This document shows positions 21,273 through 33,099 of a stretch of 64,000 nt of DNA, in pieces. The notes beneath the pieces are model-generated. The model was not told the origin of the DNA and did no database searches. It saw nothing but the letters and a program-made list of their open reading frames with translations. Both the position numbers and the translations under genes were made by a program. The stretch covers positions 93,076,893-93,140,892 of the forward strand of contig CM077594.1 in NCBI GenBank assembly GCA_039654915.1, given 5' to 3'. Numbering within the stretch: the stretch's first letter is position 1; each line of letters opens with the position of its first letter. The stretch comes from Aquilaria yunnanensis. Lineage: Eukaryota > Streptophyta > Magnoliopsida > Malvales > Thymelaeaceae.

Positions 21273-21869
21273 CACCAAATTCATTTTAACTTAAGTTAAT
21301 TAACTTTAAAATAATTTATTTTTATTCTTATGTCTTTTTTGTCTAGAACTAATTTTAATTAAAATGCAATGTTATTAATAATCAATTGAAAATACAATTT
21401 TTGTAATCTTATTAAATTTTTATAAATTTTTCTAGTTTAAAACATTAAAAAGGAAAAATTCATAAAAAAATTAACAATATTATAAAAATTTATTTTCAAC
21501 TGAATTATTACATTTATATAAGATTGACTTTCAAATAAAATTGATAAGACAAAAAATATATATAAAAGTAAATATAAATTAGTTAACTTACGCTTAAAAT
21601 AAATTGACAGCATTTCAAATTCACTTGCATTTTGTCTAGCAAACAACGTCCAAAACCATAGAATTTGAGAACCACGGGTGCAGAACAGCACAAGTTTGAG
21701 CCTACAGCTCAAAATTGTCGAGCAGACTGCTATGAATCTATTCCATAGTTTAATAAATGTAATTGTTTCGCCAATCGCCATATACATTTATGTTGCGTAG
21801 TCATCTTTCATCGTTTCTTCGTCTCTGAGCGTAAATCGAGGCCCATCAGTTGCTGATACCAACAAATTC
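21273..21869. other. AT-rich spacer downstream of the TZP-like gene
   Basis: Between the hAT right end and the stop codon of the minus-strand TZP-like gene. It probably includes that gene's 3' untranslated region. No gene or clear repeat. Confidence 0.4.
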
Positions 21870-24800
21870 CTAAAACGGTAACGCTCTTTTTTCCTTCACT
21901 TTGTTTCTTAAATCTTCCTCTGATGGAATATGACAACCGCTTCTTTTGGTTGTAGACCACCAAGCCTTCAGCTCATCCTGCTCAAAGACTATAGTTGGTG
22001 AGTCCACCTCCAAAAGTCCAAAAATAAGTTACTGCCTCGCTTACATGGGAAATGGATGATTTCGCTAGCTTTTTACCTCAAGAAAATCATGGTTGGAGAT
22101 GTACTGGCTCTCCACCAAACACTTGACCCTTCCAACGTTCACATGAATACAACTCTTCGAACTTGAATCTGGAATTTCTTCATCTACTTCTGTGCCATTG
22201 GAAGAATGAAGAAAAAGGGATCACACATGCAATTTACGCATTTAAGCAGTTGTTATTTGCAGTTGGCATCATATACCATTTTTGAAGCAAAATTAATTAC
22301 ATACCTACGGGAATGATTGAACAAGAAAAAACAAGAAAATATCATTATATCCTTAAGCATACCATTGATGCAGGCAACATAGTATCCAGTTCCAGACAAC
22401 CCTTCTTGCCACTTCCCCAGCCGCAAGCGCACAAAAAAACCATCAAGACTTGAAAGTGTCATTTGTGATTTCATGCACCTGATAATCACACAAGAGAACA
22501 GCTGAACTGTGAATTAGGATGCTGTGGAAAAGAATGAAAGGAAGACGTGCATTGTTTTTCTGGAAATCATTTCTCCTGAAGCAAGTAACAATGTTTATGG
22601 TCACATCTTACAGTGTCAAAATACTGACAAAAAATATATACATGTGCGTGTGCAGAGTAATGCAGGCTTTGTGATGCAACAGCAACCATGAGTCTGATAC
22701 TAACAAATGATCATAATCAATTTGCTCATGGTTACAAATCAGTAAAAGCCAGTTCCATCATGTTAATGAAAGAAACTCCCCAGAACTACTTGGAGTCCGC
22801 TAATATGGTTAATGAAATGCTCACAACTGTTATAAGAATAACAATAGAAGGCAATGCCACACCAATATTGGACAGGATTTATTGAAACATTAAAATCAAT
22901 GGTACCTGTCGCTTAATCTATAGGCTACTTACCTCAGGATATCTGTTCTGGACAAACGAAGCATCTTAATGGCATCAAAAATCCCTTTAGGTATGTCTGA
23001 TAGCTGCTGTCTTGTAAACCCGTGAAGAGGTGATGTGGAACCCTCTTTTGCCTCCACTATCCTCGAACTTGAAGCTTTAAATGTCTCTTGTAAGTCTGTA
23101 GCTGACCGTATTTTGTTGGCAGTTATCAAATGATTAAGGTTGTCGCATGCTTTTACACCAAGCGTGCTACAAGCAGTGTGTGCACCAACTTCAGCTTGGT
23201 TTGTGTGACTTTTCAAATCTTCGTCATCACACTTCTTTTTACCACGACTTAGAAAAGAAGCACAGGGATCTGATTGAAGTTCTACCCTTGAGGGCACATT
23301 GGGACATGAAACAGCCCAGTGATTTAGCTGAAAGCATCTAATGCAAATGGAAGGCAATTCATCAACTCCATTATATGGTTTCATATTATGCACAAGATAC
23401 TTAAGGTCAGTTTCAGTTATCTCTGAACAGTCTCGCAAATGATGACCTTTTTTACCACAAAAGAAGCAGGTGGCAGTTATATGAGCTGCATCCTCAGGGA
23501 CACCAAAAGACACAATTTGCTTGAGAGCGTCCAATCTCCTTGCGAAGAGAGAAGCCATTGCCTCAGAGTTCTTCAATCTAGGTGAGGTCGTAATGGTGTT
23601 CAACTTATTTTTTATTTTACTAAAACCTGCAGAAGCTCCAATATTTTTCGTGAAACCATTGAGCTCCTCACTCAAGCCAGTTAGTGGATTTTCCTCAGAT
23701 TGCTGCCTGGATACCTTGAGATCATCAGGGAACTCAATAGTCCTACTGGTAGATTGTCTGACTGTGTCCTGGTTCGACAACAAACCAGATACTTTAGAGG
23801 CAAACCGAGTTATCCACAAGCTTCCTAGAGGGTCGCTTCTGTAACTATCATCATATCTTGCCTTTCCTTCAGATGGTGTGTCAGAATCAATGTGGACAGC
23901 AGCTGTCACAATATCTTTGCCCATGGAAGAACTGGAGCTTGTTCTATCTTTCTGAGCAGAACTGCAAGAGTTTTTGTTTCCTTCAGGGTAACTCTCACTG
24001 TTTGTCTTAATACCTCCACGTGGAAGAATCTCCATCTGGTTTTCTGAACCAGCTTCACTCTCCCTTGGCAGAGGAAATAATTCACCAAGCTGGAGATTTT
24101 CCCCACTGCAAGCAATTGGAGTAGCATCTGTGTCACATATGTTGCAAGCTATATCAGCATCCAACAAATCATTCTCGTTAGGAGCTCTTGGTTCCTGCAC
24201 CTTTAACTTTGGACAGTATATTGAGTGGAATATGGACCCAAACCCATTATTCTTGATTCCAGGATGCTTGTTTTCATTGCATGGGACAAGATCTTGATGT
24301 GCATTAGAATCTGAAAGTGTGAGTGCCAAAGAAGGAACCTCATGTTTCACTTTGGGAAACCCTTTCATCATGTTTGATATCCAGTTCATGAAAGAGCTAT
24401 CTTGTTTAATAGATGATGAGCAACCTGGAGTTTCTTGGATTTGCTTTTTGACTCTTTTACTTCCAACATTCAGCTGCTGTTCAAAGCTCCATCGCCTTTT
24501 CCCCGTGTGAAACATCCCTGCACTGTTACGGCTCTCTACACTCTCATGGCTGTCATCCCCATCTTTTGACATCCTTCCTTCAACATCTCCATCAGATAAA
24601 GCCTTCTTCTCCTTCCGCTTCTTCTGAGGCTTCATTCTACTGTTAATTACACAACCTTCACCAGAAACAGTCTTCTGTTGAAGTGCCACCTCATCCTGCT
24701 GAGAATTCCTTCTAGCTTCATCGGAAAATTCACATGTTGTAATCTTGTTTGTTGCGACATGGACTTTCTCATTCACCACGGATGGAAAATCATTTTCGGC

Positions 24801-26166
24801 AGTTTTCTCCAGCTTTTCAAGAAGACAATGACCAGGAAAATGACTTTTCTTCATTGCTTTCTCACTCTCCTCTTCCCTGAATAAGCTTGACTTTTCATGC
24901 AGCACCTGTAGTTCACCAGCTCCAGATTGATTTTCACCATAAACCTTAGGAGGGAAGAAAATTTCCAATTTTGACATTCTCTTCTGAGCATCAATATCTC
25001 TAGTTTCCACAACAGAATTCTTTGAAAGAGATTCAGTTTGAGCCTCTACTTTCTGCTCTTCTGTGTTGCAGTTCAAAAATATTAGATCAGACAAATGACA
25101 AGCAGACAAACTGAAAACTATCAAAGTTGGGCAATGTTTCAATAGAAGAGAAGTAACAAATAATCATCAAAGAGAATGAATTTTGCAGGACAGGTTAGGC
25201 TTTAGATTTTTAGATGCTTTTAGTTCAAGGAGTTTCAAAATCCTAGGAAAATCTGAATCTGGAAAGCAAGATGAAAGTAATTTTCCACAACTTTTAAGCA
25301 GGAACAAGATTCCTCAAAAGTTATGAAGGAAAATTCATCTGGTTAATCATTAACCAGTTCCGTTGAACAAACAAATGAAATGAAAGCTTTTCAAAACCTT
25401 CTCCTAGACACTTTCTCATGCTCCTAAAAGGTGTATGAAGGGAGGCATCTGAACCTGGGAAAAGTGGAGAAATATTTTCTTTGGTTTTATCGCCTTTAGC
25501 TATGCAAGGATCACTTGTATCACAAATATTGACAGGGCTACAATCAAGAGGGTTGCCCTTCCCATTCAGATTATGAAAGGATTCTTTGCAGCTTTTGTGT
25601 CTCTCCTTCATAGAACCATCATATCCTGTTGATAAAGAGTCATTGGATGAATGGCATTGAGGAAGATAGAACAGGAAAATATTAAAATGTTGGCTTTCAC
25701 CGTATATATAATGCAACATGCCTGAAAGATTATCAGTACCTTTCTGCTCTTCACTGCCAGATGAACTAGCGTAACCATTTTTAACACAGCAGAGGAGTGA
25801 CCGGAAGGTATCTATATTAGAAACTTCTGTATTTATTCTAAGCATGGATTCATCGAAGTAATCTTCATCTATATGCTTGTCATTGCTGACAATTCTAGCT
25901 GGAAAAACCGCATTGCTTGGTCCTGCTCCCAAAAGATGAGAAGTTTTCTTATCTAAAAAGCTTTGCTCGGTACACTTCAGGCTCAAACCTCTTTGCGGGG
26001 ACCAAACTAGTTCAGAGAGAGGGTCTGTGGCTGCAAATGTAATGTCTATATTTGAACCTGCATTTGCACCTGCACCTGTCGATCTTCCCTGAGTGGTGTT
26101 ATTAGAGTTACCAGGAGCAAGTCTCAAATCAGTCGCCGGTCCAGCATTCTTATTCTCCGCATTCAT
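21870..26166 (-). CDS. TZP: TZP-like protein (tandem zinc knuckle plus PLUS3 domain), five exons
   Basis: Coding exons, 5' to 3' on the minus strand: 26166-25398, 25060-22933, 22478-22363, 22189-22077, 21977-21870; phases fit and the product is 1077 residues. In Arabidopsis TZP is a nuclear protein that works with phytochromes and promotes light-regulated growth and flowering. Seen here: a long, low-complexity N-terminal region; two C-x2-C-x4-H-x4-C knuckles (CFFCGKKGHHLRDC at about 787-801 and CIRCFQLNHWAVSC at about 830-845); and a C-terminal PLUS3-type domain (LDGFFVRLRLGKWQEG, then VGRVKCLVESQYISNHDFLE) ending in DELKAWW and a short tail. It is longer than the roughly 830-residue Arabidopsis protein, mostly in the disordered part. 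Intron 1 was placed by phase; its acceptor lies just after 'tgcaacac' on the minus strand. Confidence 0.9.
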
Positions 26167-27405
26167 CCTAACCCTTCATGAGATCCTGAAAGCCAAAAAG
26201 ATTGGCCTTAGACTTCCTTATGGTGCTATAACCTATACATCAAAGGCCTCATTTGATAAGGATGATGAAATAGGATCAAATTACAACTCATAAATCATCA
26301 CCCATTCCATACAAGTCCTGAACAAAAAACAAAAATGTAACCAGCATACGATCCGATGCATGCATTTTTCGGATTTCTTTTAAGATGAGGCACCTAAGTT
26401 CAAACCAATAAAAAAGGTGGTTCTTACAGCTATATCAGATGCATGTAACCTTAGCATTCTAAGATAAAGATGCTGCTCCTGAAAGCTACCTTAGCATTCT
26501 AAGATAAAGATGCTGCTCCTGAAAGCTACCCCTTCATTACCTTTGAGATAAATTCTCTTAGAATTAACCACTTAACGCAAGGCCTTCCATGGTGGCATGA
26601 TCTAGACTTTACATGGCCAACTAAACTGAGCTCGAGCATTCAACTTAACCATCCAACAATTTCCTCTTAAACAAAATGAGAACTTCAATAACAGGATTTG
26701 AACAGAATACAAAATCCTAAATCCAATCCAGCAGACAAATGTAACACGATGAACATAATCACATATATAGGACAAGAAGACCACCATGATCTTTTTCAAT
26801 TATAAGAAAAAGAATCAGATTAAAGAAAGAAACCATCGTTAGAGGGAAAAGTTGAAACTTGAGATGTACCCAGCAGGTATCAGTTGCAGCCCATAGCCAT
26901 AGTAAATACGTTAAGTGTTTTTGGCAGGGCGTCGGACAACAGAAGAATAATGAAACTGAAACAAGAGTACAGAACAGAGAGACGTTCTGTGTAGATTAGG
27001 ATCTAGAAATTAAAAAAAAAACACACAAAACAAAACAAAACAAAAAACGAAAAGGAAAAGGAAGAGAGTTTGGTTTTATGAGTTAAATGACCAGCGGCTC
27101 TGGCATGAGTAACAACAATAGAACAGGCACAGCTGTCCCCATTATTCCCGCAAAGTTTCCGAAGAATCTCAAGTGTGAGGATCACAGGATGCCACGTGGA
27201 TGCTTACATTGCAAATGATAACTCACGGCGTGGCCTTGGCCTTGCGCGACTCCAACTGATCAACAGAATTTCCTTTCACCGTTTCCATGCATCTCCCTTT
27301 TTTTTTTAACCCACTAAAACGTACTTTGCTTTGTTTAGTCAAAAGCACTCCTCACTTGTGTGGGCCTTTTCCCTTTAATTATTTCTGTGCCGTTACTAAA
27401 ATATT
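26167..27405 (-). other. 5' leader and promoter side of the TZP-like gene
   Basis: No ORF of interest. The minus strand has several possible leader-intron acceptors. The GC-richer patch near 27,060-27,250 may hold the transcription start. Includes the 40-bp tandem duplication listed separately. Confidence 0.4.
26451..26530. repeat. Perfect 40-bp tandem duplication
   Basis: The unit beginning 'ttagcattctaagataaaga' and ending 'gaaagctacc' occurs twice in exact tandem (26451-26490 and 26491-26530), about 290 bp upstream of the TZP-like start codon. Confidence 0.95.
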
Positions 27406-28343
27406 GGGCTAAATATCAATTCTATCATTAAAAAAATGTCGACAGGACTAAATTTATTATTAAACTTTTAAAAATAGCAAATCTCATATTGAAGTTTACT
27501 TTTGAAATCAAATTTACTATTAAACTTACAAAAAATATTAAATTTATCATTACTTCGTTAATTGACTGTTAAATTGAATGTAAAAATAGCAGTTTTAATC
27601 ATTGATTTTTTACATCTTTTCTATTAGTGCCCTAACTTTGACTATCTAATGATCGTGTCATATTCTTCAAGAGATTAAAGACCACCTCCGCCAGTAACAC
27701 CATCCAACCATTACTCCATCGTATCCTCAAAAGGCACCTTCCTAAATGCTACAATTTCATTCTTTTTTCCAAGGTACAACATAAATTGGAACTATGAGTT
27801 ACTGTTATAAATCGGAATTATGTGTGATTTCCCTCATATTTTCTAATTGATGTTATTGAGATTGGGGAAAGATGAAAAAAAAATTGGTGAGATTTTAAAG
27901 GTTAAGCTTTTGGCTGTTTTAGCCAGGATTGGCTGTTTTAGGATTAGGCGTTCATCAGTAGGAGTAGAACCAAAATTGTTAAGATTCATGCCTATCAAGA
28001 AATAATCTTTGGAAATGAAAAAATCTTATAATGCGATTAATGGCTCTAGGGAGGTCTTTAAAGAAAGCAAGTCAACCACAGTCAGAATTGAACTTGGTGC
28101 TGAACTTGTTGAAAACGATAGTATTATTGTTAAATATGCAAAGTTAGGATAATAGTTAAAAAAACATAAAAAATTAAAAAAAAAACTGTGATTTTTCTTT
28201 TGATTTGATGGAAAAAGTATCGGTTGTTATAAATTTGATGTTAAAAGTAAAGTTTAGTATTAAATTTGATACTTATAAAAGTTTGATGGTAAATTTAATC
28301 TTTTTGATACTTTTAAATGATAAATTTGGTACTTAATCCTTAA
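27406..28343. mobile_element. Probable non-autonomous MULE-like element with long terminal inverted repeats
   Basis: The left 150 bp (from 'gggctaaatatcaattctat') reappears in diverged inverted form at about 28,190-28,340. Flanking 'aaaatatt' occurs on both sides (27398-27405 and 28345-28352) and may be the remains of a 9-bp TSD. There is no transposase inside. Confidence 0.55.
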
Positions 28344-28450
28344 AAAAATATTCTAATTTTCTTCGTGTTCCTTTTTTTCTCTCGTTGATCTCTCATCTCC
28401 TTCTAACCGCACCACTTCCGGCTCAAGTCCACTTCGATTTATCGTCGCCA

Positions 28451-28740
28451 ATGGCTAACGACATCGGGGAGCGGTGGCGTCTAGTGAGGCAAGACAACGA
28501 ATTGAAGAGGACGAGCCTTGCGAGAGCCCACTGCATTTAAATGTCGATCCATTGCCTCCAGCCAACGATTCGTTCCGTCCACCTCTCACGGAACCGGCAT
28601 CTGCCTCCGCCGCTAAAGGCCAAGCTATCATCGCCCTCATTTCGGCGTCCAATCACCAAATCGAAGAAATTGGAACCCGCTTCCAAGATTCCTTTGAGAA
28701 AACAATTCCAAGCTTGGTCCTTTTAACTTTTCTTCAGTTA
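28451..28740 (+). pseudogene. Unidentified exon-like gene fragment
   Basis: GC-richer than its surroundings and coding-like. A frame without stops at about 28474-28720 reads ARQRIEEDEPCESPLHLNVD at its start and later KGQAIIALISASNHQIEE. No upstream ATG lies in that frame; the ATG at 28451 is in another frame and stops after 29 codons. After about 28,720 the sequence becomes ordinary AT-rich DNA. It looks like the first exon of a gene whose remainder is missing, perhaps captured by a transposon. I do not recognise the family. Confidence 0.45.
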
Positions 28741-28799
28741 TTATTTTGGTCATTAATGATTTTGGATTTTCAATTTAGTTACTCTAACAGGTTTTATTT

Positions 28800-29727
28800 A
28801 TTTGAGAAAATTACTGAATACCCCCGAAGATTTAGTCGACCATACACTTTTACCCTCACTGTTTCAAATACCTACACTTGTCCCTTCCAAGTTAACACCA
28901 TTGCTATAAAAAAAAATGTCTGACTTTACCCTCCTAACCTTCTTCCTTATAAACTTTGCCCCAACAACAAAACCCATTCAAATCAAACCAATTAATCTGG
29001 AAAAAAAAAATCAAGGAGGTAATCGCCACCGGCAGCTGCTGCCTTGGCAAACTAGTCAAATTTGTCGACCGACAGGCCTGGCTTTTTATCAACGAGATCC
29101 AGAGCTCTGATCTGATCTGTTGTAACTAGATGGAGTCGATTTGATCTTCTCAATTCATAGAGCTATGATGGAAATATGATCAAAGCAAATCGGACAGGCA
29201 AGGAGCGATTTGAGACCCAGACTCCAAACATCGTGCACTTGGGTCGCCGATGACCTGGGCAAGGGAGCGGCGGCACATGGGTTGCCGACAACCTCAACTT
29301 GGGTTCCCCCACTCCATCAACTGGTGGCCTCCTCTACAAAGGTGGAGGCAGCACGCCTCCCCAGACCATTTCCTCGACAACCGACAGGTCCCTAGCCAAT
29401 TCTTGAGCTGGTTCGACATTTTGAAAGATTGGGTGCGAATCTGGGTAGAAGATCAGCGATTGCAAGGGAAAATGATAGAGCGGCAGATGTGCACAGAGGA
29501 GATGAAGCGAATTGAATTGGAGAGTGGCAGTGTCGATCATGCATGAACGCTTATATGATTTCGAGGCTCTCCTGCTTGAATCCTAAACGAGAGCAATTAA
29601 AGCTTGTGTTTCCCAAAAGTTCCGCTTGGTGTTCTATCCCAACAGCAGTGGAAAGCGGCTGGAGCTCTAAGGAGTCCGTTTTCTAATGGTCGAGCATGAT
29701 AAGAATGGAAGAGAGTAGACTAGAGGA
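28800..29727. mobile_element. MULE-like terminus with non-coding or captured interior
   Basis: 'gaaaattactgaataccccc' at about 28804 is followed by 'cctacacttgtccctt'. The same order occurs, inverted, at about 32,700-32,885 and 34,330-34,530. This is the style of MULE terminal repeats. The GC-rich interior (29,030-29,700) has short frames but no recognisable domain. I found no matching TSD, so the partner end is uncertain. Confidence 0.45.
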
Positions 29728-29735
29728 GACTTGGG

Positions 29736-30876
29736 TAGGGCTGAAAATGGGTTGGGCTTTATTCGGGTAGCTCGAGCTCGAGCTCAAGTAAGAGATTTTT
29801 GAGTTGGGTATTTTCGAGCTCGAGCTCAAAAATTGGGCTCAAGTTATTTTCGAGCCGAGCTCGAGCCTACACATATTCGGCCCTTTAGGCCCTCGAGCTT
29901 AACAGGCTTGATATTTAAATTATTGGGCCTTATGATTAGGCCCGTTATCCCAGTCCCAGCCCACTCCCCTTCGGCCCTTCCCCTTAGTCCCTCTCCCAGT
30001 GGTGACCCAGTCTCTCTACGGATTCGGAATCAGGCAGAGGTCACAGAGCAGAGAGTTCAGAGTCTTTAGACTCTCGCGACTCTCATCAATCGTCACTCTC
30101 CCGAGTCCTTCCCGACTCCACGACCTTGAGTCTCGACTCCCGTCGGACCCGTCTCGGCTCTCCCCTGCCCTGACTTTCCACGCCCAATCCCCTACTTGGC
30201 CTCGGCTACTCCCGTCGGCCCTACGTAAATCATAATTCGTATCCCTCGCCTTTGCAATCGATTCCGATTTCAATTCCGGTACTCGTGACCTACTCCGACT
30301 TCGATCGCCCTCCAGAGACCACCAGTCTCCTCGTCGGAGCACCATGACCGTGCAGGCGGGAAGAATCAGTCAGGCAATGCCGCGGTGCGATTTTCAACCC
30401 TAGCTGCGATTGGCCCACCCATAGTCCAAGATACGCATCAGATGCCGGAGATAGAAATCAACACCGCTAAACGATGTCTGACCAGGAGATCCAGTTCGGC
30501 AGCTCCAGACAGAAATCGCCGTCTGGAGGAAGGTGATAGCTTATTTGTAATGTTTACAAAATTAGGGTAAACTGGCAAAGAATCAGAAAGTCTAGGATAG
30601 ATTTTGTCATTTTCTCTTGTTTAGTTATCTCTATAGAAAATTACAGGTTTAGTCCCTAGCTTTTATCTAAGCTGCAAGTATTGTGCTAAAATTTTATATG
30701 TGCTATTCGAGCCCAACAAGCCTTCGAGCCAAGCTCGAGCTTATCTCGAGCCGAGCTCGAGCCTAAAAAAATTGGGCTCGAACAATTCGAGCTCGAGCTC
30801 GAGTAGTACCGAACGGCAAAGGGGCCGAGCTCGAGCTCAGTGGGCTCGAGCTGGGCCCGGCCCATTTTCAGCCCTA
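29736..30876. mobile_element. Non-autonomous hAT element (MITE-like), 1141 bp
   Basis: A 16-bp perfect terminal inverted repeat TAGGGCTGAAAATGGG at both ends is flanked by a perfect 8-bp TSD GACTTGGG (29728-29735 and 30877-30884). Subterminal GAGCTCGAGCTC-type palindromes are dense at both ends (about 29,770-29,900 and 30,720-30,850). The interior (about 29,940-30,540) is GC-rich and looks like captured, non-transposon DNA without a recognisable gene. It is inserted within an older element. Confidence 0.95.
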
Positions 30877-30884
30877 GACTTGGG

Positions 30885-32299
30885 CGATGGGTCTAGATCG
30901 GGGCTTAGTCCGTTTGATACAAAGTTAAGGGTAAAGTTTTTGTGGATGAAGGCTTATTATCCTCATGATATTTAGGTGAAATTATATTTGTGTACTTTTT
31001 TTTTTTTAAATACTTGCCTTTACCCCTTAAAAGTTAGCATACGGACACTTATCCTTCTCCAGAGTAATTGTTAGGATAAAAAAATTATTTTAACCTCCTA
31101 CCCTTTATTCAATTGATAATTTTGCCCCTTTTCCCCAAAACTTCACACCTACCTCACCATCCTTGATTTATAATGACCAAAAAACACACATACTCTCCAA
31201 ATTCATCCCAACCTCAACACAGATGACAAAACCTACAAATAAATGATAAAATCTAATTGAACAAGAAACGAATTCATTATTACCCACAAAATCTTCATCG
31301 CCTCGCCTTCATTTGCATTGACTAACCATCGTATCTTTGCTCTCTTCTCCTTCCACTGCATTTCTGCTTGGATCTTTGCTGGAAATCATTCGATAGCATT
31401 TGGGAATCACGGCATCTTTAACTCCACCTCAAAATTTTTGCTCGAAATCATTAGTTGCTTTTTTGGAATTGTGTTTGTCTCTGTGTCGCCGAATGGGGAT
31501 GGGCTGGGTTGCCCAATAAAGGTGCTGCTTAACTTCGATTACAAATCCTAGATTGAATCTCTTGAAGAGTTGTTGAGGTTGGGGAAGATAACACCAGACT
31601 ACACTAGAAGGAGGCGACGTAAGAGATGGGAAACCCTAACCCCAACACCCAGTTGCAAAATCAATCATGGTGGAAAAATCGATCATAAATGACGGCCACT
31701 CAGGAGCATCCGGTGGCCACTCAAAAGCATTCGGTCAGTTTGGACCCACTATAGCATCCAGCCAGTTTGGACCCATCTCAACACATCATTCAAGCCAAGC
31801 AATGTCGACATATTGAAGTGGTGAAAACAAAAGAGATCAAGGCTTCTAATATTGTTGATTATCACTCAAGAGATTCTTACAATACTAGTCTCAACCATGA
31901 CATCCAAGGCATTGTTCAATTCAGGAAAATGGGCAATATTGAAGAACGAGCAAGATTGATGTCGAAGGTAGTAGAAGTTTGTGTATGCAACTGAGATTGG
32001 TCAGAACTCGATACACTATGCAAGCAAGACAAAAAGAGCTCCGATGATGAGGTATTATTTGATGATGAGGCTTGTTTTTTTTTTTATTTCTCTTAGTTTG
32101 TATTTGATCTAAGTATGTTGTTAAGCATGAATCATATGTTTTAATTTTTGAAAATTTTGGAACATTTTCATCATTTTATTCTGTAAGGCACGTTCTAGTT
32201 AATTGTAAATGTCATTTGGATTTTTAATTAATAAAAATTGCACCGGTAATGATATTTAAAAAAAATCAAGTAATCCAAATTTAATTTAAAAAAAGAAAT
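30885..32299. other. Mosaic of MULE-like fragments and spacer
   Basis: 'agttaagggtaaagtttttg' at about 30,925 resembles the inverted end piece at 32,650. Another direct-orientation terminal piece is seen at about 30,975-31,130. A 75-codon frame at 31767-31994 has no family I recognise. No functional gene is supported. Confidence 0.35.
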
Positions 32300-33033
32300 T
32301 CTTAAAAAAAAACTTGGCACAGCCTAGGCCTAGCACAACCTAGGCCTAGTCTGCTTTTTCTTGAGATGTGCCCAGGTCTCCTAAACCCACCTTTACCCGA
32401 GATGTGCCTAGGCCTCTTAAACTCAAGCCCAGACTCGGCTGGGTCGGCCATTTGCCTACCTCTAGGCAAGATGTTGTTGACGTTGATGCTGATATAGGTG
32501 CGGCGGCTACTAATGTGGTTGGAGTACAGTGACTTTGATTTCGTAAGGCTAACATCACCGATTTCTCTCCTTTTTTATTGTCAGATTTGTTTCTTATTCA
32601 AACTTCAGATTTGTTTCTTATTTAGACTTCAGATTGTTAGATGTAAAAGTTAGGGGCAAAGTTTTTGTGAAAGGAGGCTAGAAAGGCAAACTGAGTATTT
32701 TTCTCTTTTCTGTTAAAGGGTAAGTGTGGGTTAATTTAGGTTTTTTAACAAATGTTAATGGTGTAAGGGATAAGTGTAGGGATTTTAATTTTTTTAGGGG
32801 GTTAGGGTAGGTTTTTGAAACAGTAAAGATACAAGTGTAGGTTACACCAAACCTCAGAGAGGTCTTGATAATTTTCCCTTCTAATATGGACAAATAAATA
32901 AAAAAATCATACTAACATTAACATATAATTACATATGTACAAAAAAACAAACTCATTTGTACAAATAATGTCAAATACATTATTATTCACATGTAAAAGT
33001 TTATTAATGTACATATCTACAACACATCTCCAA

Positions 33034-33099
<66 letters not shown>

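Noticed and set aside
29833..30345. ORFs inside the hAT MITE on both strands
   Set aside because: GC-rich sequence gives long frames on both strands; none shows a domain, and the element ends are far younger and clearer than any gene structure.
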